NCBI GenBank assembly: GCA_964629975.1
Contig: CAZVUN010000008.1
Span: forward strand, 1-43,907
DNA from: G020354085 sp964629975
Lineage (GTDB): Bacteria; Pseudomonadota; Gammaproteobacteria; Acidiferrobacterales; Sulfurifustaceae
Direction of reading: 5' to 3'
Length of the DNA stretch: 43,907 bases
Under the pieces are notes generated by a model that saw only the letters and a list, made by a program, of their open reading frames with translations, was not told the DNA's origin and did no database searches. Below, piece after piece: positions 24,968 to 32,082 of the stretch. A program made the translations under genes and the position numbers. The number at the start of each line of letters is the position of its first letter. The first letter of the stretch is position 1.

Positions 24968-25678
24968 GTGCCGCAGGCCGCGCGCTGGCAGGTATTCCCC
25001 GACGCCGCGGCGCTCGCCCGCGCCACGGCGGCACGCATTCTGGCCGAGGCACGCGCGGCGCGCGAGGCGCAGGGCGTGTTTCGCATCGTGCTGGCCGGAG
25101 GACGCACGCCGCTCGCCGCCTACGCGGAGCTGGCGCGCACGGTGACCGCCTGGGCGGGCTGGCAGATCTACTTTGGCGACGAACGCTGTCGCCCGGTGGG
25201 CGATGCCGCGCGCAACGACACCGCCGCGCGCGCCGCGTGGTTCGCGCCCGCGGGCGTGCCGGCCGGGCAGATCCATTGCATCCCCGCCGAGCGGGGCCCG
25301 GACGAGGGCGCGCGGCGCTATGCGGCCGTGGTGCAGCCGATCGCGTCGTTTGATCTGGTGCTGCTCGGCCTCGGCGAAGATGGCCACACCGCGAGCCTCT
25401 TCCCCGGGGCGCCGCTCGATGGCGCCGAGGTGCTGGCCGTGCGCGCCGCACCCAAACCGCCGCCCGAACGGGTGAGTCTGTCGGCCTCGCGCCTGAGCCG
25501 TGCGCGCGCGGTGCTCTTCCTGGTGAGCGGTGCCGACAAGCGCAGCGCAGTCCGCGCGTGGCGCGCCGGCGCGGACATCCCGGCGCGCCACATCACGCCG
25601 CCGGGCGGCGTCGAGGTCTGGCTTGACGCCGCTGCGGATGCCGTGGCGGATGAGCCCACGGCCACCACACGCAAGTAA
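24968..25678 (+). CDS. pgl: 6-phosphogluconolactonase
   Basis: A 236-residue lactonase that hydrolyses 6-phosphogluconolactone. GGRTP (44-48), FGDERCRPVGD and LGEDGHTASLFPG (135-147) are the family signatures. The same frame is open far upstream within zwf, but the GTG at 24968, two bases after the zwf stop, gives the normal length and a conventional N terminus. The ribosome-binding site is poor, so expression may rely on coupling to zwf. Confidence 0.94.
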   Translation: MPQAARWQVFPDAAALARATAARILAEARAAREAQGVFRIVLAGGRTPLAAYAELARTVTAWAGWQIYFGDERCRPVGDAARNDTAARAAWFAPAGVPAGQIHCIPAERGPDEGARRYAAVVQPIASFDLVLLGLGEDGHTASLFPGAPLDGAEVLAVRAAPKPPPERVSLSASRLSRARAVLFLVSGADKRSAVRAWRAGADIPARHITPPGGVEVWLDAAADAVADEPTATTRK

Positions 25679-25692
25679 CGGAGGTGCGCGAA

Positions 25693-26055
25693 GTGAAAAC
25701 CCGCTACAGCGAGGTACCGGCATACCAGACCAAGGACGGCTCGATCATCCGCGAGCTGATGCATCCGTCGGTGCATGGCAATGCCATGCAGAGTCTGGCC
25801 GAGGCGACGGTGCCGGTGGGGCAGGCGACCCAGTTGCATCGACACCGGCGCACCGAAGAGATCTATCACATCACCGCCGGGCAGGGGCGCATGACGCTGG
25901 GCGTGGAGAGCTTCGATGTGGCGGCGGGGGACACCATCCTGATCCCGCCGGGTACGGCGCATTGCATCGCCAACACCGGCGCGACGGAGCTGAAACTCCT
26001 GTGCGCCTGCGCCCCGGCGTACGCGCATGGCGACACTGAGCTTCTCGTCCGGTAG
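25693..26055 (+). CDS. Small cupin-domain protein
   Basis: A 120-residue single-domain cupin. The metal-binding motif 1 is HRHRRTEEIYHITAGQG and motif 2 is IPPGTAHCIANTG. Such proteins bind a metal and often a sugar or small ligand, and some are mannose-6-phosphate-isomerase-like; the substrate is unknown here. I chose the GTG at 25693 because GGAGGTG (25680-25686) lies at ideal spacing before it, whereas the GTG at 25684 sits inside that signal. It follows pgl closely and may be part of the same transcript. Confidence 0.85.
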   Translation: MKTRYSEVPAYQTKDGSIIRELMHPSVHGNAMQSLAEATVPVGQATQLHRHRRTEEIYHITAGQGRMTLGVESFDVAAGDTILIPPGTAHCIANTGATELKLLCACAPAYAHGDTELLVR

Positions 26056-26437
26056 GGGAACCTCGGAACACCTCATCCCGGCAGGAGCGGCGATTCGACG
26101 CCGGGCATTGCGGTCGTCGCGATGAGCCAGCGCGGCGAAGCCAAAGCCGGGATGGCCGCGGCGAAGCCGCTGGATGCCGGCGTGCGGCACGGAAACACGC
26201 ATGCCGCCCGAGACCCGGGGCGGTCGAGGGCGGCCCGCCGGGGTGATGCGGGCTGCGCCGCCCGGTCATGGCGTGTTCGGTCTGCCGCCGGACGGCGGCG
26301 GATTTGGCGCGCCCTGGCCGCGGCCGGCGGGACCCGCTGTGCCAGAAAGCCTCGTGGCAATAAGCACTTAGCACGGTTTCTTGCGGCGGCATCGCGCTGG
26401 CACAGGATGTGCACCCACCGAGCCGGATATCGCGCAG
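26056..26437. other. Intergenic stretch with GC dyads, no gene
   Basis: About 380 bases after the cupin gene. Frames on both strands have low-information, Arg/Ala/Pro-rich translations. Two small dyads stand out: CGGCG-ATTCGA-CGCCG at about 26089-26104 and GCGGC-GAA-GCCGC at about 26157-26169, either of which might end cupin transcription, though neither has a T-run. I find no convincing promoter for the lytic transglycosylase. Confidence 0.45.
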
Positions 26438-27091
26438 ATGCCGGGGGAAGCGGTGCAGAGCAGCTTTGCGGAAGTGGCCAGACGGACGATCGTGGCGGGC
26501 GCCGCCGCGACCTTGCTGATGGCCGCCGACATGGCGATGGCGGCGGTCCTGTATGTGTATGAGCTGCCGGACGGCTCGCGCCTGGTCAGCGACCATGCGC
26601 TCAACAACAAGCACTATCGGCTGGTACGCACCGGGCGCGATACGCGCGGCGTGGGCCAGCTCGTCGCCAGCCGCGACCGCCAGCTGTTCCGCGCCAAGCC
26701 CGACGCCTACGATCACCTGATCCGTCAGGCGGCGGAGGAAAACAAGCTCGACTTCGCGCTGGTCAAGGCCATCATGCACGTGGAGTCCGCGTTCAACCCG
26801 TACGCGGTCTCGCACAAGGGTGCGCTCGGGCTGATGCAGCTGCTGCCGGAGACGGCGCGGCGCTACGGCACGCACGACGTGTATGACCCGCAGGAGAACA
26901 TCCGTGCCGCCACGCGCTATCTCAAGGACCTGAGCGCGATGTTCAACAACAAGCAGGCGCTGGTGATCGCCGCCTACAACGCCGGGGAGAACGCGGTGGT
27001 GCGCTACAAGGGCATCCCGCCCTACCAGGAAACGCAGCTGTACGTGCGCAAGGTGCTCAAGTACAAGCGCCACTATTCGAGCAATTCCTAG
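26438..27091 (+). CDS. Exported lytic transglycosylase (SLT domain)
   Basis: A 217-residue protein with a signal peptide ending near MAMA (about residue 35), a short DUF4124-like strand region (LYVYELPDGSRLVSDH), and a C-terminal SLT domain: catalytic Glu116 in HVESAFNPYAVS, GALGLMQLLPETARRYG, NIRAATRYL and AAYNAGENAV. It should cleave peptidoglycan between MurNAc and GlcNAc in the periplasm. The start is uncertain: ATG at 26438 has little ribosome-binding signal, GTG at 26453 follows GGGGGAAG, and the frame is open to 26381. Confidence 0.9.
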   Translation: MPGEAVQSSFAEVARRTIVAGAAATLLMAADMAMAAVLYVYELPDGSRLVSDHALNNKHYRLVRTGRDTRGVGQLVASRDRQLFRAKPDAYDHLIRQAAEENKLDFALVKAIMHVESAFNPYAVSHKGALGLMQLLPETARRYGTHDVYDPQENIRAATRYLKDLSAMFNNKQALVIAAYNAGENAVVRYKGIPPYQETQLYVRKVLKYKRHYSSNS

Positions 27092-27141
27092 GCGCGTTTG
27101 CCTCGCGCCACGGTTCTCGGTAACCTCGCCTCTTTCACAGC

Positions 27142-27164
27142 GCGCCGGTTGCAGCGACCGGCGC
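27142..27164. other. Hairpin between transglycosylase and small gene
   Basis: GCGCCGGT and ACCGGCGC pair perfectly over 8 bases with a 7-base loop. It lies 20 bases before the next ATG and lacks a T-run, so it may be a weak terminator or a leader structure that limits translation of the downstream gene. Confidence 0.4.
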
Positions 27165-27183
27165 CACAGCCACCGAGACGCCC

Positions 27184-27501
27184 ATGAGTGATGACGCGAG
27201 CGCCAGCCTGCGCGACAGCAAGGAATACCAGATCCTGCAGGCCATGAAGACCACCCTGACCGGGGTCGTCAGGGACACCGCCACGGCCCCGGGTCTCAAG
27301 CACCCGTTGTCCGACCGCAGCATCGAGAACATCCGCCAGTGCCTGGTGTTGATCACCGCGCGCGAGCGCGAGCTGGCGCAGGCCGCCGGCGTCACGCAGG
27401 ACATGCGGCCGCACTACATCGACGAGCCGCAGACCACCAACGTCGTGTCGATAAACAAGATCGGCCGGTCGAAGAACCCCGAGTCGGGCACCGACGAGTA
27501 G
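27184..27501 (+). CDS. Hypothetical protein (105 aa)
   Basis: A 105-residue, probably cytoplasmic protein without signal peptide or membrane segment. The centre (SDRSIENIRQCLVLITARERELAQAAG) looks like an amphipathic helix pair, and the tail (MRPHYIDEPQTTNVVSINKIG) is likely extended. The balanced composition and non-repetitive sequence argue that it is a real gene. I do not recognise the family. It converges on the DsrS-like gene with a gap of only 17 bases, which suggests but does not prove a link. Confidence 0.65.
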   Translation: MSDDASASLRDSKEYQILQAMKTTLTGVVRDTATAPGLKHPLSDRSIENIRQCLVLITARERELAQAAGVTQDMRPHYIDEPQTTNVVSINKIGRSKNPESGTDE

Positions 27502-27518
27502 GCCGGCGCGCAGGGGCG

Positions 27519-28643
27519 CTAGCGCGACGCTGCGCCGCGCAATACCGCGTACTCCGCGAGCAGCGGTCCGGTCACCGGTTCGAGCTTGCGCCGCAGCAGT
27601 GTCCCGGTTGCCGAGGTCTGCGCGATGATCGGCGTGATCAGCGCCTCGCGCGCCTGCCCGAGCACCAGCATCGCCTGCACCTCGCGGCGCAGTGCCGGCG
27701 CTGCCGCCAGTAACGCCGCGAGCTCGCCCGATGGCGCCTCGACCGCCGCGCGCGCTGCGGCCAGCACCACGTTGAGGTCGGGCGGCGCCGCCAGCCACGA
27801 CCGCATGCACGCGAAATAGCTGGCGATGATCTCGAACAGGTGGGCGGCCGTGAACTTGTCGAGCGGGTGGCGCATCTGGTCTTCGGACACAGCGAGAAAC
27901 GTCTGCCCCGGGCTTGCGAGCAAACGCGCCAGCAGGGCGGCCGGGGTGTTGCCGCCCGCGGAGAGCGCCTCGAGCGTTGCGCGGTGCGCGGCATAGTCGG
28001 CGCGGGCCGGCAGCGGTTGCGGCAGCGCGTCCGGATCGGCATCGAGAAAGCCCAGATGGTAGGCGTTGCGGTGCGTGCCGCGACGCCAGATGTGCTGGCG
28101 CGTATCGGCGTCGATCAGTCCCGGTTGCAGGACCAGGCGCACCGTTGTGATCACGGTGAGCGGGTCGGTCTCGAACGGCAGATGCTCCACCAGATACTGC
28201 GCGAGCTGCCGGCCGGTGTCGCTCGCCACGACCGCGGGGCGTTCGAGCATGCGGCGCGCATTGTCCGCGCTCGGCTGGCACCACCATACGCGCCGCGCCA
28301 GTTCGTCGGTCAGTTCGGGCGCACCGGCCACCGCCACGATCGCCTCCGGCTCGCCCAGCAGCAGCAGCCGGTCGAGCTGCCCGCCCTTCGCTTGCCCCAT
28401 GCGTGTCCAGCGTTGCAGGAACACCGGATAGCCGCCGGGGGAGCCGAGCGCGAAGGACGACAGGAACTCGCGCACGCGGCGCAGGTACTGCTCGGCGCGG
28501 CAATTGGGGTGCAGCGGTACGCACGCCTCCTGGCCGTGGGCCAGCGCGTACACGGTCATGGCCGGTTCGTCGATGCGGATCGCCTCGCAGTCCTGCGCGA
28601 GCAGCACATTGAGGCGCAGCAGGTCTTCGGCGCTGAGTTCCAC
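27519..28643 (-). CDS. DsrS-like protein
   Basis: A 374-residue soluble protein with no obvious catalytic motif. The beginning (ELSAEDLLRLNVLLAQ), ALGSPGGYPVFLQRWTRMGQ, LLLLGEPEAIVAVAGAPELTDELARRVWW and NARRMLERPAVV match, as I remember them, the protein called DsrS in sulfur-oxidising bacteria, where it is not a catalytic part of the dissimilatory sulfite reductase pathway. Recognition is from memory, without a search. The GTG at 28643 is the likely start because the upstream in-frame sequence belongs to the shadow of the VWA gene. It is the last gene of a minus-strand operon led by moxR, 32 bases after its neighbour. Confidence 0.65.
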   Translation of the reverse strand: MELSAEDLLRLNVLLAQDCEAIRIDEPAMTVYALAHGQEACVPLHPNCRAEQYLRRVREFLSSFALGSPGGYPVFLQRWTRMGQAKGGQLDRLLLLGEPEAIVAVAGAPELTDELARRVWWCQPSADNARRMLERPAVVASDTGRQLAQYLVEHLPFETDPLTVITTVRLVLQPGLIDADTRQHIWRRGTHRNAYHLGFLDADPDALPQPLPARADYAAHRATLEALSAGGNTPAALLARLLASPGQTFLAVSEDQMRHPLDKFTAAHLFEIIASYFACMRSWLAAPPDLNVVLAAARAAVEAPSGELAALLAAAPALRREVQAMLVLGQAREALITPIIAQTSATGTLLRRKLEPVTGPLLAEYAVLRGAASR

Positions 28644-28675
28644 GGGGCGGATGTCGGCAGGGCGAGCGGGGTGTG

Positions 28676-29911
28676 CTAGTTCAGCTGCACGCGCTGGCCC
28701 CACGGCACCTTGGCCTTGCCCTTGACCAGCCACAGCACCGGGTAGGGCGGTTCGCGCTCGGGAAAGGTGCCTTCGGCGTCGGTGAAGTAGACCAGCAGAT
28801 CGGGCGCGCGGTCCTGCGCCTGCGCCCAGGCGAGCGGCGGCACGAAGCTCGTGCCACCACCGCCCTCGAGCTTGTCGGGGACCCTGACCTCCTCCCACGG
28901 TTCGAACACCCACGGCGCGCCCGCGGCCAGGTGATCGTCGCAGGCAAGCAGCGTGATACGCGCGGAGAGCTGGCCCTTGAGGGCGTTGACCTCGCTCACG
29001 AACTCGCGCATCTCGTCATCGTCGATCGAACCGCTGGTATCGAGCACGATGGCGATGTCGAGGCGCGTGCTCTTGAGGCTCGGCAGGATGGCGGCGCCCT
29101 CGCGCCGCGACGGGCGCTGGAAGCTGTAGTCCTCGCGTGCCACATTGGTCATGTAGCGCGCCAGCAGCATGCGCCACGGCAGTTGCGGCTGCAGCAGGTG
29201 ATCGACCAGGCGCGCGAGCGAGCCGCCGAGCTTGCCGGCCTGTTGCGCCTGCTGTGCGGCGCCGGCCAGGCGCTGCTGCCACTGCACCGCGAGCGCCTCG
29301 CGCTCGCCGGCCGACAGCGGCGGCGGCTGCGGCGCGCCGCCGGCGTTCGGGTCGACCTCGCCTTGGCCCTTGCCCCCATCCTGCGGGTCCTGCTTGGGCT
29401 GCTCGCCTTGGCCACCGCCCGATGGCGGCGATTGCTGTCCCGACTCCGAGCGGCTGTCCTCGCTGTCGTAGAGGTGCTGGTCGAGAGTCTGCTCGTCGGT
29501 GTTTTCCTGAATGAACGGGTAGATCTCCTCGGCTGTCATGCCCGCGTACTCATCGAGCGCGAGCGCACCGGGCGGTGCCTTCAGCCCGTCGGCCAGCAGC
29601 AGCGGGTTGATGGCGTAGTCGCAGGCGATGTCCCAGCGGTGCTTGTCACGATGCCCGCGGCGGTTGAAATGCGACAGCGCGCAGTGCAGCGCCTCGTGCG
29701 CGAGCACGAACTTGGTCTGCTCGAGGTCGAGCGCATCGATGTACGCGGCGTTGTAGAACAGCCCGCGCGCATCCGTGGCCGTGGTCTTGCACCACGCGGG
29801 GTCGGCGGCGATCAGCGGCAGGCGCAGCACGAGCGCGCCGAGGAAGGGCTTGTCGAGCACCAGGCGCGTGCGCGCCGCGGCGAGCTTGGTCTCGATGTCG
29901 ACGCGGTCCAT
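28676..29911 (-). CDS. Metallopeptidase-like (DUF2201) and VWA-like protein
   Basis: A 411-residue two-domain protein. The N-terminal part has HEALH (72-76), a zinc-metallopeptidase-like HExxH, within LAHEALHCALSHFNRRG, as in the DUF2201 putative metallopeptidase family. A Gln/Gly/Pro/Asp-rich linker covers about 150-200. The C-terminal VWA-like domain begins near 284 with the MIDAS start IAIVLDTSGSIDD (DTSGS at 291-295). There is no signal peptide. VWA proteins of this type are usual partners of MoxR ATPases, and the gene for one lies nine bases upstream. Substrates are unknown. Confidence 0.9.
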   Translation of the reverse strand: MDRVDIETKLAAARTRLVLDKPFLGALVLRLPLIAADPAWCKTTATDARGLFYNAAYIDALDLEQTKFVLAHEALHCALSHFNRRGHRDKHRWDIACDYAINPLLLADGLKAPPGALALDEYAGMTAEEIYPFIQENTDEQTLDQHLYDSEDSRSESGQQSPPSGGGQGEQPKQDPQDGGKGQGEVDPNAGGAPQPPPLSAGEREALAVQWQQRLAGAAQQAQQAGKLGGSLARLVDHLLQPQLPWRMLLARYMTNVAREDYSFQRPSRREGAAILPSLKSTRLDIAIVLDTSGSIDDDEMREFVSEVNALKGQLSARITLLACDDHLAAGAPWVFEPWEEVRVPDKLEGGGGTSFVPPLAWAQAQDRAPDLLVYFTDAEGTFPEREPPYPVLWLVKGKAKVPWGQRVQLN

Positions 29912-29920
29912 CGTATGCCG

Positions 29921-30994
29921 TCAGCGTGCCGCCTTGCGCGCCGGCTTCCAGGCATCGAACAGCATGATGTCGGCGATGTTCTTGGCCCAGGCCTGGAACT
30001 GCGGCACGCTGAAGAGCTTGTCGCCGACCGCGCGCTGCATGTCGGACACCAGCATCACGCCCATCTCGCGGCTCGGGAAGCGCCCGGCGTAGTCGAGGAT
30101 GTGCCCGTACACCGTGGTCTCCTCGGGCGTGCCCTTGGCGCGGATCGCACGCCCCACGAGCGCGGAGGCGACCGCGTACTGCAGGTCGGTCTCCTTCGGC
30201 ACCGGGCCGGGGTTGCCGCGCACGATCGCGTCGATGTCAGGCAGGTTGTCGAGGTTGTCGATGAAGGCCTTGAGCTCGATGCCGGCCGCCGGCCCGACGC
30301 ACGCCTGCAGCGCACCGAGCAGCAGGTCGGGCTGCTCGTGAAACTTCTGCAAGGCGCGGTGCGCGAACTCCCACGAGCGCGGGCTCGGAAACGCCACCGG
30401 GTTGTGCGCCGGATCGAAGTCGAACAAGAGCTCCGGGCGAAAGCGCAGGAAGGCGATGACACGCTCGTCGATGCCGAAGCGATACGCCCACGCCACCCAG
30501 TCATCGAGATGCGTTTCGACCTCGAAGTGCGAGAAGCGGTTGGCGAGCGGCGCCGGCATGGTGAACGTCACGCCGCGATCGCCTTGGCGATTGCCGGCGG
30601 CGAAGATCGACCAGCCTTCCGGCACTTTGTATTCGCCGAGACGCCGGTCGAGGATCAGTTGGTAGGCGGCAGCCGACACCGTCGGCGCGGCGGATGTGAT
30701 CTCATCGAGGAACAGTATTCCCGCGGGTCCATGGCGCAGCGCATCCGGCAGCATGGCGGGCACGGCCCACTCGACCAGGTCGCCGACGCGAAACGGAATG
30801 CCGCGCAGGTCGGTCGGTTCCATCTGCGACAGCCGCACATCGATCATCGGCACGCCGTAGCGCGCGGCGGTCTGCGCGACCATTTGCGACTTGCCGACTC
30901 CCGGCGGGCCCCACAGCATTACCGGTGTGTGATGCCCGCTGCGGGCGCTTTGGAACTCGCGATCCAGGATCGCCATGATCAGTGCCGGGCGCAT
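29921..30994 (-). CDS. MoxR-family AAA+ ATPase
   Basis: A 357-residue AAA+ protein with Walker A GPPGVGKS (29-36), Walker B GILFLDEI (92-99), a sensor-like FAAGNRQGD, and the arginine-rich PAPLANRFSHFEVE typical of MoxR proteins. MoxR ATPases act as chaperones that remodel or insert cofactors into complexes, together with VWA partners. AAGAGGT precedes the ATG. First gene of the moxR - metallopeptidase/VWA - dsrS-like operon; its promoter must lie in the 316-base divergent gap before 31311. Confidence 0.93.
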   Translation of the reverse strand: MRPALIMAILDREFQSARSGHHTPVMLWGPPGVGKSQMVAQTAARYGVPMIDVRLSQMEPTDLRGIPFRVGDLVEWAVPAMLPDALRHGPAGILFLDEITSAAPTVSAAAYQLILDRRLGEYKVPEGWSIFAAGNRQGDRGVTFTMPAPLANRFSHFEVETHLDDWVAWAYRFGIDERVIAFLRFRPELLFDFDPAHNPVAFPSPRSWEFAHRALQKFHEQPDLLLGALQACVGPAAGIELKAFIDNLDNLPDIDAIVRGNPGPVPKETDLQYAVASALVGRAIRAKGTPEETTVYGHILDYAGRFPSREMGVMLVSDMQRAVGDKLFSVPQFQAWAKNIADIMLFDAWKPARKAAR

Positions 30995-31310
30995 ATTACC
31001 TCTTGGGCGTGCGTATAAGTACTTGTAAATGCGCTAGTTTAGCACTTGCCGGCGCGGCTACCCACTGCGGCGTGGCAAGCAACTGTCGCGCGTGCGTATC
31101 GTTCTGGATTTGTGACATTTTTCACAGCACCAAACCGGTTACCCCACCAGAATGGGCCGCAGCAACAAGCCGAAACGACCAGGAACCGCAGGGGTAAATC
31201 GCCAGGGAGCGCGCGGCCAGCGGCGGGCAGGGGCCCGTCACAACCGTGTTTCGGCGGGGGTCCGGTATCGGGCCAAACAACAACCGCTTCCAGACGTAGG
31301 GGGATTCGAC
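30995..31310. other. Divergent regulatory region upstream of moxR and a Fis-type regulator
   Basis: A 316-base gap with an AT-richer core (31010-31130), unlike the surrounding DNA, as expected of promoters. It contains the CRP-like palindrome at 31111-31126 and a small dyad around GCGCTAGTTTAGCAC (31032-31046). No coding frame is credible. The GGGGGATT stretch near 31300 is the probable ribosome-binding site of the plus-strand gene. Confidence 0.55.
31111..31126. promoter_or_regulatory. Exact CRP-like palindrome TGTGA-N6-TCACA
   Basis: TGTGACATTTTTCACA carries both consensus half-sites of the CRP/Vfr family with the standard six-base spacing. It sits about 117 bases upstream of the moxR start on one side and about 185 bases upstream of the Fis-type regulator on the other, so it could serve either promoter. 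A CRP/FNR-family regulator is not encoded in the window. Confidence 0.55.
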
Positions 31311-31850
31311 ATGTCAATGCGTGACCTTTTGTATTTGCATCCCGCGGCTCAGGCCGAATCGCTGGCGCCCATGTTGCGCGACGGCGGGTGGAACGCCCGC
31401 GTCGTGCACAGCGCGCGCGAGGCACAGGAGCTGCTCAAGCAGCACGATTACTCGGTGGGGCTGGTGCGCCTCGAGCCGTCGGCCGGGAATGATGACACGC
31501 TGCGGGCACTCCTGGCCGGCGGCCGACGCATGAAATGGGTGGCCATGGCCGACCCGGCCGTGCTGCGCAGCCCGGGCATCGCCCGGCTGGTGGCGGATGC
31601 CTGCTTCGACAGCCATACGCTGCCGGCCGATATCAACCGGCTGCTGTTCTCGCTCGATCATGCGGCCGACATGGCCGGCATGCTGCGCCGGCAGACCTCA
31701 CTCAAGGAGGCGCGCGAGTATGCCGAGAAAATGGCGATTGCCGCGAGCCTCGAGCACACCCGCAGCAACGTCTCGCGCGCCGCGCGCGTGCTCGGGGTGT
31801 CGCGCGTCACGCTTTATCGCTTGATGGAAAAGCACCAAATCCGCACGTAG
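31311..31850 (+). CDS. Receiver-like protein with Fis-type helix-turn-helix
   Basis: A 179-residue probable DNA-binding regulator. Residues 1-115 look like a receiver or VpsR/FleQ-type N-terminal domain, but the strand that should carry the phosphoacceptor reads VGLVRLEPS with no Asp. Residues 150-177 (TRSNVSRAARVLGVSRVTLYRLMEKHQI) are a Fis-type helix-turn-helix as at the end of NtrC-class activators. The central AAA+ sigma-54-interacting domain is absent, so it is unlikely to activate sigma-54 by itself. The ATG follows GGGGGATT. A strong terminator comes 50 bases after the stop, so it is monocistronic. Confidence 0.82.
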   Translation: MSMRDLLYLHPAAQAESLAPMLRDGGWNARVVHSAREAQELLKQHDYSVGLVRLEPSAGNDDTLRALLAGGRRMKWVAMADPAVLRSPGIARLVADACFDSHTLPADINRLLFSLDHAADMAGMLRRQTSLKEAREYAEKMAIAASLEHTRSNVSRAARVLGVSRVTLYRLMEKHQIRT

Positions 31851-31899
31851 TCCTGCGCTGACTCCTCCTGGGTCCCCGCGTCGGTCCCAGACTTTCCGA

Positions 31900-31936
31900 C
31901 CCTTGCCTGACCTGTCAGGCAAGGGCTTTCTTTTTT
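31900..31936 (+). terminator. Strong intrinsic terminator
   Basis: CCCTTGCCTGAC and GTCAGGCAAGGG form a perfect 12-bp stem with almost no loop, followed by CTTTCTTTTTT. It ends the Fis-type regulator transcript and separates it from kup. Confidence 0.93.
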
Positions 31937-32082
31937 GAGGGTTTGGGTTGAGAATTCGCGCCCGCCTGGCCCTGAGGGCTGGGCCGCAACCCGAGACCCG
32001 TGACTACGCCGCAACTGGCACTACTGTTCGTTGCCCTGTGCGCACGGGTGCCGGGCACGCGCGGCCCAGGCCGCCCCTCGCC

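Noticed and set aside
22284..25451. A 1055-codon minus-strand open frame opposite gnd, zwf and pgl
   Set aside because: The plus-strand genes carry complete catalytic motifs, while this frame has none and spans three unrelated genes.
26122..26562. Open frame of 146 codons before the lytic transglycosylase
   Set aside because: The translation is Arg/Ala/Gly-rich without motifs, it overlaps the signal peptide region of the transglycosylase in another frame, and it has no ribosome-binding site.
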